Below, in pieces: positions 36,340-44,861 of a stretch of DNA of 64,000 bases. Origin of the DNA: Erysipelothrix piscisicarius. Its GTDB lineage: Bacteria > Bacillota_I > Bacilli_A > Erysipelotrichales > Erysipelotrichaceae. The stretch lies in the NCBI RefSeq assembly GCF_003931795.1, contig NZ_CP034234.1, forward strand, positions 682,001-746,000. The letters are read 5' to 3'. The translations under genes and the position numbers were made by a program. Each line of letters begins with the position of its first letter. The stretch's first letter is position 1. The notes under the pieces are model-generated. The model worked only from the letters and a program-made list of their open reading frames with translations. It was not told the DNA's origin and ran no database searches.

Positions 36340-37380
36340 TTAGACCAGCGTAGCTCCAAAGATAAGGCAATATGCGACACCATTAATGAATCCATGAAAG
36401 CGTCGATGCATCACCATTAAGGCTATAAATTCACGAATCATTGCATTAGGTACAAAGTAACCGGCAGTCTTTGCGCCAATGCCTTGTGCATTTAAACCCA
36501 CTTGACGCGCATATTGACTGGCTCTAAAAATGTGAAATGTATTGGAACTAAAAAGACATGTATAAGGCTGATGGGGTTTCATGGCATCCATAATCTGTTT
36601 TGAAAAAAGCATATTCTCATACGTTGTTGTGGATTTGATTTCCATAAGTGCATGGGACTTAGGGATTCCTTGCGCGAGTGCATAATCCCGCATTGCTTGC
36701 CCCTCAGGAATCAATTCGTCCACACCTTGTCCCCCACTAAAAATAAGATGCGGTGGTACTTCTTGACGGTGATAATAGGTAAGTGCGACATCAATCCGTG
36801 CGGCTAAAAGAGGAGGTACCTCACACCCATTTCGCAACCCACTTCCCAAAACAATGATAAAATCTCGATCTTTATGCGGTTTAAACCGTTGATAAAGATA
36901 AGAAGAGGACAAAAAATTAATAAAGACAAAGATAAAATAAAAACATGAAAATGTAATACAAGCTAAAAGAGCCTGGACCCATCGTAATTCTTGTGGAATT
37001 GATTTCGATAGCAAGGGAATGATAAAGACAAACAGAATCAAACCAATAGCAGCGAAAAGCGTTAATAAATTCGAAAAACGAATTCCTTCCTTTTGAATTA
37101 ACTGCTTCGCATTCTTAAAAAGTCCGATGATGAGTACATAATAACCGAAGAGGAAAAATAAAACTCCAACTATGATTAATAACAGGGCAAACCCACGAAG
37201 AAAGGGATTTTCATAAGAGAACGAAAGCGCAATGATATCAAGCGCCACAAGGAAAAGTAAAGCATTAAATAAAAAACCATTTAAGATGCGCCCACGATTT
37301 TGTTTAAAGGATACAAAGAGAATCGATGCAAAGCCAAGGCACATTAAGGTTAGGATTTTCACGACAGTAAAATCAGCCAT
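36340..37380 (-). CDS. YdcF/ElyC-family (DUF218) membrane protein
   Basis: A 346-residue protein. The first ~185 residues hold about six hydrophobic segments. The C-terminal DUF218 domain carries IIVLGSGLRNGCEVPPLLAARID, FSGGQGVDE, EGQAMRDYALAQGIP and KSTTTYENMLFSK, all conserved in the family. Roles proposed for relatives involve cell-envelope precursor metabolism. The substrate is not known. Single gene with its own terminator. Confidence 0.85.
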   Translation of the reverse strand: MADFTVVKILTLMCLGFASILFVSFKQNRGRILNGFLFNALLFLVALDIIALSFSYENPFLRGFALLLIIVGVLFFLFGYYVLIIGLFKNAKQLIQKEGIRFSNLLTLFAAIGLILFVFIIPLLSKSIPQELRWVQALLACITFSCFYFIFVFINFLSSSYLYQRFKPHKDRDFIIVLGSGLRNGCEVPPLLAARIDVALTYYHRQEVPPHLIFSGGQGVDELIPEGQAMRDYALAQGIPKSHALMEIKSTTTYENMLFSKQIMDAMKPHQPYTCLFSSNTFHIFRASQYARQVGLNAQGIGAKTAGYFVPNAMIREFIALMVMHRRFHGFINGVAYCLIFGATLV

Positions 37381-37475
37381 ATTTGCCCCTCCTTTTTCGC
37401 ATATTATACCTCAAAACGACCAAAGACAAAACTTCAATGATTTTTAAGGTATAATAGGTTTAAGGAGTGTGACAT

Positions 37476-38012
37476 ATGATAGAGATACGTAAATTACAAA
37501 AAGAAGATATGACGATGTTATGGGAATATGCCTTTCAAAAAGAAAGACCATGGATGTCCTTTGATGCTCCGTTTCTTGATGAACATCTTCCGTTGTCTTA
37601 TGAAGATTTTGAAGCATCACGACTTGAATTATACTTGGATGTGGATTTCCGACAAGGTATATTCAAGGATGGTCGATTAATCGGACTTGTGTCATATTAT
37701 TGGGAGTCTTATAAGACACGATGGCTTGAATTTGGAATTGTTATCTATGACGAGAATGAGTGGGGTCACGGTCTTGGTAGCTCGTGTGCCATGTTTTGGA
37801 TGGACCAGCTGTTTACAGCCTTTCCAGATATACCACGTCTTGGATTTTCAACATGGTCTGGTAATAAAGCCATGATGGGAGTTGGTGAAAATATTGGAAT
37901 GACTTTGGAAGGTAGAATTCGAAGCGTTCGCTATTACCAAGGTAAGTATTATGATGCATTGAAATATGGTATGCTACGCGAAGAGTGGGACGTTAAAAGG
38001 AGAATGTTTTAA
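37476..38012 (+). CDS. GNAT-family acetyltransferase (RimJ/RimL type)
   Basis: A 178-residue acetyltransferase. The acetyl-CoA loop is ENEWGHGLGSSCAMFWMDQLF, followed by LGFSTWSGNKAMMGVGENIGMTLEGRIRSVRYYQGKYYDALKYGML, the typical RimJ/RimL C-terminal part. AAGGAG upstream. Its stop overlaps the start of the next gene by one base, so the two are coupled. Target unknown. Confidence 0.88.
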   Translation: MIEIRKLQKEDMTMLWEYAFQKERPWMSFDAPFLDEHLPLSYEDFEASRLELYLDVDFRQGIFKDGRLIGLVSYYWESYKTRWLEFGIVIYDENEWGHGLGSSCAMFWMDQLFTAFPDIPRLGFSTWSGNKAMMGVGENIGMTLEGRIRSVRYYQGKYYDALKYGMLREEWDVKRRMF

Positions 38013-38443
38013 TGGACATTCAAGCGTATATCAATCAAGGGGAAGGGGCCTTTAAACAGCAATACATTTTATTGTTTGATGCCATCAAATCCTCCATCCC
38101 TGAAGGATTTGAACTGGTTATGCAATACAATATGCCATCATTTGTTGTTCCGTTATCGTTATATCCAAAAGGATATCGTGGCGATCCTAATGTCCCATTA
38201 CCCTTTATCAGTTTGGGATATCAAAAACATCATATTGGTCTTTATCATATGGGTATCTATGCACAACCAGAAATCTTAAAGTGGTTTGAAACTTCCTATG
38301 AACAAACGGTTTCAACTAAACTAAACATGCGTAAGTCATGCATTCGATTCACAAAGACAACAGAAATTCCAATCCAACTCATTCAAAATCTCGCATCCAA
38401 GATAACACCAGAAGCATGGATTGAAATATACGAAAACAGCTAA
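38012..38443 (+). CDS. DUF1801 (YdhG-like) family protein
   Basis: A 143-residue cytosolic protein. The pattern of an N-terminal helix, EGFELVMQYNMPSFVVP, ISLGYQKHHIGLYHMG and RKSCIRFTKTTEIPIQLI is that of the YdhG/DUF1801 family, small proteins with a TATA-binding-like fold and no fixed role. Its translation is coupled to the acetyltransferase by a TAATG overlap. Confidence 0.75.
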   Translation: MDIQAYINQGEGAFKQQYILLFDAIKSSIPEGFELVMQYNMPSFVVPLSLYPKGYRGDPNVPLPFISLGYQKHHIGLYHMGIYAQPEILKWFETSYEQTVSTKLNMRKSCIRFTKTTEIPIQLIQNLASKITPEAWIEIYENS

Positions 38444-38458
38444 GCGGCTGTTTTTTTT
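38433..38458 (+). terminator. Intrinsic terminator
   Basis: AACAGC/GCTGTT arms around the stop codon, followed by a T-run. Confidence 0.75.
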
Positions 38459-38679
38459 AGATTGAATCGATAAGTTGTCGCAATCGAATCAATAAATTAT
38501 GTATCCATTCGAAATGAGATGTCTCCTAATTCATTCGATATGTTTCGTAGTATCTAGTTTGTCGGAAGCAGTACAATGGTATTTACTAGCACTTTTTCAA
38601 TCAAACATTTGTTAATTCTAATGCTTGCGTCACTGAGTTACACTGTGATCTTGAAAGGGTCGATCCGTATAAAAACATA

Positions 38680-38716
38680 AAAAAAGGCCCACGCTTAATA
38701 AGTGGGGCTCTTTCTT
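38680..38716 (-). terminator. Intrinsic terminator of the pseudouridine synthase gene
   Basis: GGCCCACGCT pairs with AAGTGGGGCTC with minor mismatches, and on the minus strand it runs into seven T. The gap 38459-38679 shows no gene. Confidence 0.7.
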
Positions 38717-39592
38717 TTAGATTGATGATTCTTGTGTAGGTGTGATTTTGGATAATTTTTTAAATTTTGGTGGTAATGGTGATACAAAAGTCATCAATTT
38801 CTTTGTTTTAGGATTCATAACTTGCAAACGATAAGCATGCAATCCAAGACGTTTTAAGGGATTCGTTTTCGCATCATATTTTTTATCACCAATAATGGGG
38901 TGGCCAATATCATTCATATGAACACGAATTTGGTTTTTACGTCCAGTATCAATTTGAATCTTTAAAATAGTATTGTTTTCAGTGCGTTTAATCACTGCAT
39001 AATTTGTGATTGCTTCTTGACCGGATGTTGTGGAGTACATGTGTGTTGTCTTATTTTGTCTTAAAAAGGAGCGGATGACATCATTATCTTTCGGAACGAC
39101 GCCCTCAACGATTGCGACATACAAACGTTCTTTAACCAGTTCAGACCACTTATCTTGGTATAGACGTTTAACGTATTCGCTCTTCGCAAACATTAGAACA
39201 CCGGATGTATCTTGATCCAGACGGTGAGCAACAAAAATACGATTTTTTGAATCTTGTTTTTTGACGTAGTCACTTGCGAGACGGTATGCAGTTAATTCTT
39301 CTTCTTTACGCGTCGAAACAGTTAAGAGTTTATAAGGTTTATCAACCACTAATATATCCTTATCCTCATAAAGGATTTGTAAAGGTGTATCACGTTGCTG
39401 GTTATGACTCACGATTGTGATTGTTTGACCTGCTGTGATGGCATCATCAAATTGTGTTGTAACTTCATTATCAATTGAAATACACTCGTGTTTTAAGAGT
39501 GACTTAATCTTTGAGCGGCTATACGGTAAGTCTTGGCTCAAAAGATAATTCAAAAGTTCATCATTATGTTTTACTTTTAAAATATGTTTCAT
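38717..39592 (-). CDS. RluA-family pseudouridine synthase
   Basis: A 291-residue rRNA/tRNA pseudouridine synthase. An S4 domain (LLSQDLPYSRSKIKSLLKHECISID) precedes the catalytic domain with FVAHRLDQDTSGVLMFAKS, in which the Asp is the nucleophile. GRKNQIRVHMNDIGHPIIGDKKYD is the second family motif. The target position is not predictable between RluC/RluD/YjbO-type enzymes. Confidence 0.88.
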   Translation of the reverse strand: MKHILKVKHNDELLNYLLSQDLPYSRSKIKSLLKHECISIDNEVTTQFDDAITAGQTITIVSHNQQRDTPLQILYEDKDILVVDKPYKLLTVSTRKEEELTAYRLASDYVKKQDSKNRIFVAHRLDQDTSGVLMFAKSEYVKRLYQDKWSELVKERLYVAIVEGVVPKDNDVIRSFLRQNKTTHMYSTTSGQEAITNYAVIKRTENNTILKIQIDTGRKNQIRVHMNDIGHPIIGDKKYDAKTNPLKRLGLHAYRLQVMNPKTKKLMTFVSPLPPKFKKLSKITPTQESSI

Positions 39593-40327
39593 ATATATTC
39601 CTCATTTCGTACTCTATTATGACAGAAAATCTTAATGAAAGATACACGTACTCTTTCATAACATGATGATATGAAGTAAAACGTGCGTGATTTTGGGAAT
39701 GCAGGATACGTTTCGATAAGTTGGCTCTCGAAGTGAAAGATCAAAGCAAGCAGCTGTACACACCCTTTTAGTGTGAATTTTAAAATGAAACTTTTGTGAG
39801 AGGCGATCTAAAAACAAGGGGGTTATAACTGAATTACTCAAAGGTTTTGCATTAATAAACCTTTGGGTTCGGGAATAATAGTTTTCATTTTTTATCATTT
39901 ATGAGGATATTCTTAACATTAAAGACCCGATGAATAACATTAAACATTAAAAACTATTACAAAAACCTTTAAAAACGTGATGCAAATCCAATTTGTCCTG
40001 TACGCAAATGAATCGCAAACATACACGATTGTGAAAACGAACAAAAATCCAATCAAGAGTGCATATTATGAAGGTTTAACAATTACTATGGAATTGATGC
40101 CGTAGAAGTCTAAACTGTTTAATTCTCAGGAATGCATAATAGAGATTATGAATCGCCATGTGTTCGTTTTATCATGATGGACACATATTTTGAACATGAT
40201 CATTTTCGATAGAATAAATCAATAGTAATCATTGAATTGATATCATCAATCTTAAAGCGTTATTTGTTGAGTTTTTAGGTCAAAATGTAAACGCTTAATA
40301 TTTATGGGTTTGTGGTACGATAATTCA
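39593..40327. other. Gene-free stretch with coding-like remnants
   Basis: About 735 bases with no supportable gene. A 41-codon open frame from ATG 39980 (MQIQFVLYANESQTYTIVK...) stops at 40103. The adjacent frame then reads NNYYGIDAVEV with two stops, then SGMHNRDYESPCVRFIMMDT. Together they look like a decayed gene, family not recognised. A cre-like TGTAAACGCTTAAT lies at 40287-40300. Confidence 0.4.
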
Positions 40328-40488
40328 TTGACAAGGTGTTTTAGAAGTGATAATATCAAGTTGTAATAAGAATGTTTATGATTAGTATTGTATATTAAAT
40401 CGTAATAAACTCAATGTGTTTTGAAGAACTGGTATATTAGTTTGCGAATTACGCTTGAGTACATCTTATTCTGATAGGAGGTACTAGC
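40328..40488 (+). promoter_or_regulatory. Cold-shock gene promoter and long 5' leader
   Basis: -35 TTGACA (40328-40333), 17-base spacer, -10 TAATAT (40351-40356). Transcription would begin near 40363, leaving a leader of about 125 bases before the ATG, as is usual for cold-shock genes with temperature-sensitive mRNA structure. AGGAGGT precedes the start. Confidence 0.7.
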
Positions 40489-40689
40489 ATGAGTACAGGT
40501 AAAGTGAAATTCTTTAACGCTGAAAAGGGTTACGGATTCATTACTATCGAGGGTGGGCAAGATATCTTTGTTCATTACTCAGCAATCGTTGCTGATGGAT
40601 ACAAAACTTTAGAAGAAGGACAAGAAGTTAGCTTCGAAGTTGTTGAAGGTCCACGCGGCGAACAAGCAGCAAACGTTAGAGCTATCTAA
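40489..40689 (+). CDS. Cold-shock protein, CspA family
   Basis: A 66-residue single-domain nucleic-acid chaperone. RNP1 is KGYGFITI and RNP2 is DIFVHYSAI. The rest ([21 protein letters not shown]) is standard. It binds single-stranded RNA and DNA. It is monocistronic with a strong promoter, long leader and terminator. Confidence 0.96.
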   Translation: MSTGKVKFFNAEKGYGFITIEGGQDIFVHYSAIVADGYKTLEEGQEVSFEVVEGPRGEQAANVRAI

Positions 40690-40704
40690 TTAGTGAGCTA
40701 AAAT

Positions 40705-40733
40705 AAAACAGTGGATTTATCCACTGTTTTTTC
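40705..40733 (+). terminator. Intrinsic terminator
   Basis: AAAACAGTGGAT/ATCCACTGTTTT with a 2-base centre, followed by T residues. Confidence 0.85.
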
Positions 40734-40794
40734 TTTGTTTCAATCAAGAGCACGTTAATCACATTATTCAAAATGTATGATTCAGCGTGCTCTT

Positions 40795-41250
40795 TTACGA
40801 TTTATTATAAACACTTTGTTCGATCTTATCGCCTAAAAATCCTATCAACGGCAATTTGCAATATTGATACTTACCCGCTTTGGCGATGCCGAATATATGA
40901 TATAAGCTATAGATCAGTCCTAATGCAATATTAATAATGGTGAAAACTAAGACTGCAGTGGGGCCGACTAAGATAATCCAACCAAATACGGATAAGAAGA
41001 TGGTCTGAATCAGCCCGATAATTAAATTGATCATAAAGATTGCGATGTTTAGAATAACAATCTGGCTTGCGTGATTACGAAGATAATTGCTATGCTTTTC
41101 TAGAAACAGGACGAGAAACGCAAAGATTAATGGAAAAAAGCTTAAATCACGATTGCCGATTGCGGCAGCAAAGCTAAAAGCCCATAAAATTTTTGCGATA
41201 ATATTGACGTTAATATTCATAAAACTGGCATTTTCATTACGATGATTCAT
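40795..41250 (-). CDS. DUF4870-like small membrane protein
   Basis: A 151-residue protein with about four membrane segments (~16-32, 37-50, 62-85, 90-118). The order FFPLIFAFLVLFLEKHSNYLRNHASQIVILNIAIF, then a second hairpin and GKYQYCKLPLIGFLGDKI near the end, resembles DUF4870/Tic20-like proteins, whose role is unknown. AAAGGAGG upstream of the ATG. Confidence 0.65.
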   Translation of the reverse strand: MNHRNENASFMNINVNIIAKILWAFSFAAAIGNRDLSFFPLIFAFLVLFLEKHSNYLRNHASQIVILNIAIFMINLIIGLIQTIFLSVFGWIILVGPTAVLVFTIINIALGLIYSLYHIFGIAKAGKYQYCKLPLIGFLGDKIEQSVYNKS

Positions 41251-41315
41251 ATGGTATTCCTCCTTTGTTTATAATATAATGAATAAAGGTAAAAGTAAAC
41301 GTGGAGGTAGTTTTT

Positions 41316-42092
41316 ATGGACGGAGCAATACATGTAAGTGGTTTGCAAATCGCAATGATGATTGTGAGTTTTGTGTTTATTATCGCAATGATGGTTGTAT
41401 TACTAGGACGTTATCGTCGTGATAAGGATTTAAGTCGTACTCTAATCTGGGGACTTGTAATCTTTATGGGTACCAATGTGTTTGTAACGGGTTTTGGATT
41501 AATTCTAAATAAATCAGGATGGTTCATGGCGTTACACCCCTTAATACAAATGTTGATTTATTCATTAGATTTGGTTATTGGTTACACACTTATTTCTGCG
41601 ATTGTTATGCATTTTTTTGTTAAAAAAAGTCATAGCGATCGAACACCAATTATAATGGCTCTTGGATTTATGCTTATGCATTTTTTTCAAACGGCCATGA
41701 GCTTAGCGAATTTTGCGGTTATGTCGGTTGCGATAAATAAAGGTGATACCGCAAAATTTATCGGAGAGAATGTAAATGCGGAAGCTGTGCAAAATACAAT
41801 CGATTCGATTATTGCTATGATACCAATGAATTATCTCGATCTAATTGTTTCAATTTATGGTGATTTTATCGTTTATACTGTAGTCTTAATCATTCTCTAT
41901 CGTCTATTCACTGCTCGTGATAAAAAAATGGTGTTTGGCTTCTATTCGATAGCAATATTACTATTCTATCGACTTCTAATTGGAATTTCCAAGTATTACA
42001 TAAGTAGTGTTGTCATTGTAATTTTAATTAATCTTGTTGCAATGAGCGCAATTGGTTATCTAGGCTATAAATTCTATAAAAAAGATTTTTAA
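41316..42092 (+). CDS. Multi-pass membrane protein, unknown function
   Basis: A 258-residue protein with about seven membrane segments. GGAGGT at 41303-41308 places the start at ATG 41316 (MDGAIHVSG), not at the GTG 15 bases before. The topology and length recall YhfC-type intramembrane proteins, but I see no clear Glu motif, so no function is assigned. The gene ends 16 bases before an acetyltransferase gene and may share its transcript. Confidence 0.65.
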   Translation: MDGAIHVSGLQIAMMIVSFVFIIAMMVVLLGRYRRDKDLSRTLIWGLVIFMGTNVFVTGFGLILNKSGWFMALHPLIQMLIYSLDLVIGYTLISAIVMHFFVKKSHSDRTPIIMALGFMLMHFFQTAMSLANFAVMSVAINKGDTAKFIGENVNAEAVQNTIDSIIAMIPMNYLDLIVSIYGDFIVYTVVLIILYRLFTARDKKMVFGFYSIAILLFYRLLIGISKYYISSVVIVILINLVAMSAIGYLGYKFYKKDF

Positions 42093-42108
42093 TTCGAGGT
42101 GAATCATA

Positions 42109-42519
42109 ATGGAACTAAAATTGATCGATATTTCAGATGAATTTGATGATAACGGTGTTGAAACACTTTTATTTGATATTTATGTAGGTGAAATTGATCG
42201 TTATGTTGGACGGTGCGAGTATCGTAATGAGCACGGGCGAGATCTTTGGTATTATGGAAATATTGGTTATATTATCTATCCACCTTATCGAGGGCACAAT
42301 TTTGCTTATCATGCGTGTGTTGCGCTTTTTGAAATTGTGAAATCGGTAAAAGCAGGCTTACCAGAATTAATTATTACTTGTAATCCTGATAATATTGCAT
42401 CAAAAAAGACGATTCTCAAGTTAGGTGGCAACTATCACTCAACCATTGATATTATGGCTGATCATGATTTGTTTAAACTTGGTGAAACGTCTAAAGAAAT
42501 ATATACGATTAAACTTTAA
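42109..42519 (+). CDS. GNAT-like acetyltransferase
   Basis: A 136-residue protein. GYIIYPPYRGHNFAYHACVALFEIV is an acetyl-CoA loop variant and ELIITCNPDNIASKKTILKLGG is motif B of the GNAT fold. Substrate unknown. Its stop codon overlaps the stop codon of the converging CofE-like gene (shared TTTAAA). Confidence 0.8.
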   Translation: MELKLIDISDEFDDNGVETLLFDIYVGEIDRYVGRCEYRNEHGRDLWYYGNIGYIIYPPYRGHNFAYHACVALFEIVKSVKAGLPELIITCNPDNIASKKTILKLGGNYHSTIDIMADHDLFKLGETSKEIYTIKL

Positions 42520-43214
42520 ATTTTACGGATAATTCCTAATGGTGTTGATTGTGCTTTTTGACCAAGCGGGTTATCCTTTAATATTTTAACCATTAATTGA
42601 TTATCAATTGAGGAAGAACTTGATCCAAGTATATTTCCACCTAAATCATTAATATCAGTTACGATGACTTCAATGTCCTTATCAAATGCAGCTTTAATTG
42701 CTTTTGCAACTTCGTTTGGACGTTCGGGTACCAGTACCACATATTCGTTATAAGGTGGAATTGTATGGGAAGTTGGTCCATCGATCGCACGTGCCTTTGA
42801 ACCTGCTACACGGTAGAAATCACCTTTGCGTCCAAATGGTTTCGTAACTGCAGCAACACCTGCTGCGAGGATAATGCGTGGTGTTCCACATTCACGAAGC
42901 GCCATTTCCATGGTTTCAGGCATTCCTAAGCCAATTCCATGAGGGGTTTTCGTTACGTATTTTGATAATGTGAATGCGAGTTTACGTGGATTCACATCTT
43001 TAATTGGATATGCACGTCCCTGCGTGATTGCTACGATTTTCTCAGTAACAAATAAAATATCTCCATCGTGTAATGAAGCATCCGCAAATTCTTTGACAAC
43101 TTCAATTAAATTATCATCTCGCATGATTAATTTTGTTTTTAAAGGTAAACGTTGGTAACGTTTGCCATCGACAATTACTTCAAGTTCTTTATTGTCATTT
43201 GGTTTGATTGTCAT
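42516..43214 (-). CDS. CofE-like F420:gamma-glutamyl ligase-family protein
   Basis: A 232-residue protein of the F420-0:L-glutamate ligase family. Visible motifs are LHDGDILFVTEKIVAITQGR, GLGMPETMEMAL, AAGVAAVTKPFGRKGDFYRVAG and VTDINDLGGNILGSSS. The start MTIKPNDN at 43214 follows GAGAGG. No other F420 gene is nearby and Firmicutes of this type are not known to make F420, so it may add glutamate or another amino acid to a different substrate. Expressed from a promoter back-to-back with cls. Confidence 0.8.
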   Translation of the reverse strand: MTIKPNDNKELEVIVDGKRYQRLPLKTKLIMRDDNLIEVVKEFADASLHDGDILFVTEKIVAITQGRAYPIKDVNPRKLAFTLSKYVTKTPHGIGLGMPETMEMALRECGTPRIILAAGVAAVTKPFGRKGDFYRVAGSKARAIDGPTSHTIPPYNEYVVLVPERPNEVAKAIKAAFDKDIEVIVTDINDLGGNILGSSSSSIDNQLMVKILKDNPLGQKAQSTPLGIIRKI

Positions 43215-43239
43215 GATTATCAACCTCTCTATCCATAAT

Positions 43240-43306
43240 ATCATAACTTTTGCATTAGGCTTAATCAAGTAGAAACTTGATTATTGAATTTAGTTTAAAG
43301 TATAAT
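43240..43306. promoter_or_regulatory. Divergent cofE-like/cls promoters sharing a palindrome
   Basis: TAATCAAGT-agaa-ACTTGATTA (43262-43283) holds a -35 in each arm. Plus strand: TTGATT 43277-43282, 18-base spacer, TATAAT 43301-43306. Minus strand: TTGATT 43263-43268, 17-base spacer, TATGAT 43240-43245. A dimeric repressor at the palindrome would shut both genes. Confidence 0.65.
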
Positions 43307-43327
43307 TTACATATAGAAAGAGGACTT

Positions 43328-44854
43328 ATGAAAACATTACTACGTTTATTAACGAATAAGATTTTTATGGTTGGACTTATTGTGATTGCGGAGTTTGCGA
43401 TTGTGGTTGCATTAATTTGGAATTTATCGCTTAATTACGCGTTTATGCACGCTTTTTTTGTGTTTTTATCAGTCCTTCTAATTATCTACATTACAAACCG
43501 TAATGACGATCCCTATTATCGTTTGGCGTGGACCATTATTATTCTTGTAATTCCTCCGATTGGTGCTGTGTGTTATCTTATTTTTGGAGGGAAAAAGGTT
43601 CCGAAAAAGTTGCGTGAACGAATTAGTGATACCTACTCTAAAGACGCTTTTTTACAGGATGAGTCATTTGGTATTTTGGAAGAATCAATTGAGGCAACCC
43701 CGCGTTGGGCGCGTCTTGTGAAGTATTTAATGGCAAGTTCTCATTATCCAATTTATAAAAATACAGAAGCAACATATCTTGCAAGTGGTGAAGAAAAATT
43801 CTTGCATATGAAAGAAGAAATTCGCAAGGCAGAGAAGTTTGTTTTTTTAGAATACTTTATCATTAAAGAAGGTTTAATGTGGCAAGAATTGCTTGTTATT
43901 CTTCGAAAAAAAGTCGAAGAGGGTGTGGATGTTCGGTTGATGTATGATGACTGGGGTTGTGCACTCTTTCGTGATTTGAAGAAGCAATGTGAGGAGGCAG
44001 GAATTGTTTGCGTGGAATTTAATCCATTAGTAGCGCGTTTAGCAATCCAAATGAACAATCGTGATCACCGCAAAATTTGTGTTGTGGACGGTCGTGTTGG
44101 GTTTATTGGTGGAATCAATCTTGCGGATGAATATATTAATATCGGAAGTAAATTTGGTCATTGGAAAGATACTGCAGTCATGATCGAAGGGGATGCAGTG
44201 CATTCACTTACCTTGATGTTTCTACAGTTTTTCCGTTATTATACGGGAGAGATTGAAAATCCGAATGATTATAAATATGACTTTGGTGATTTAGAAAATG
44301 CACAAGGATATGTTATGCCTTTTGCGGATGCACCTACTGATAATTATGATTTGGGATTGGATGCTCATTTATCCATGATTAACAACGCGCGTGATTACAT
44401 CTATATCCAAACTCCATACTTAATTGTGGGACATGAAGTTATTCAGGCTTTAGAGCTGGCTGCACGCAGTGGCGTGGATGTCCGAATCATTGTTCCCCAT
44501 ATTCCAGATAACAAAATTGTAAATCATGTGACGAAATCCAATTATCAAATCTTGATTGAAAGTGGTGTGCGTATTTACGAATACGAACCAGGGTTTGTGC
44601 ATTCAAAAACATTTGTAGCAGATGATCAAATCGCGCTTGTAGGAACGACAAACATGGATTTTAGAAGTTATTATTTGCACTTTGAGTGCAGTATTCTCTT
44701 CATCAATAACAACATCGTTGGTGATTGTTATGATGATGTAATGCATACGATTACAGAGAATGCGATTGAGATTACGTTAGAGGACTGTCTTTCAGTTCCC
44801 TATCCCGTAAGACTCTTTCGATCAATCGCCCGTATTTTTAGCGGCTTAATGTGA
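43328..44854 (+). CDS. cls: Cardiolipin synthase
   Basis: A 508-residue phospholipase-D-type enzyme that joins two phosphatidylglycerol molecules. Two N-terminal membrane segments (~10-32, 37-55) and a short third precede HKD motif 1 (HRKICVVDGRVGFIGG) and HKD motif 2 (HSKTFVADDQIALVG). Length is typical. AGAGGA fixes ATG 43328 over upstream codons. A patatin-type lipase follows after 7 bases, indicating a membrane-lipid operon. Confidence 0.93.
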   Translation: MKTLLRLLTNKIFMVGLIVIAEFAIVVALIWNLSLNYAFMHAFFVFLSVLLIIYITNRNDDPYYRLAWTIIILVIPPIGAVCYLIFGGKKVPKKLRERISDTYSKDAFLQDESFGILEESIEATPRWARLVKYLMASSHYPIYKNTEATYLASGEEKFLHMKEEIRKAEKFVFLEYFIIKEGLMWQELLVILRKKVEEGVDVRLMYDDWGCALFRDLKKQCEEAGIVCVEFNPLVARLAIQMNNRDHRKICVVDGRVGFIGGINLADEYINIGSKFGHWKDTAVMIEGDAVHSLTLMFLQFFRYYTGEIENPNDYKYDFGDLENAQGYVMPFADAPTDNYDLGLDAHLSMINNARDYIYIQTPYLIVGHEVIQALELAARSGVDVRIIVPHIPDNKIVNHVTKSNYQILIESGVRIYEYEPGFVHSKTFVADDQIALVGTTNMDFRSYYLHFECSILFINNNIVGDCYDDVMHTITENAIEITLEDCLSVPYPVRLFRSIARIFSGLM

Positions 44855-44861
44855 GGTTAAA

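Noticed and set aside
39656-39898. 80-codon minus-strand open frame in the gene-free stretch
   Set aside because: No ribosome-binding site, no family pattern and odd composition.
42516-43214. A local F420 biosynthesis cluster
   Set aside because: Only the CofE-like gene is present. The neighbours are lipid and acetyltransferase genes.
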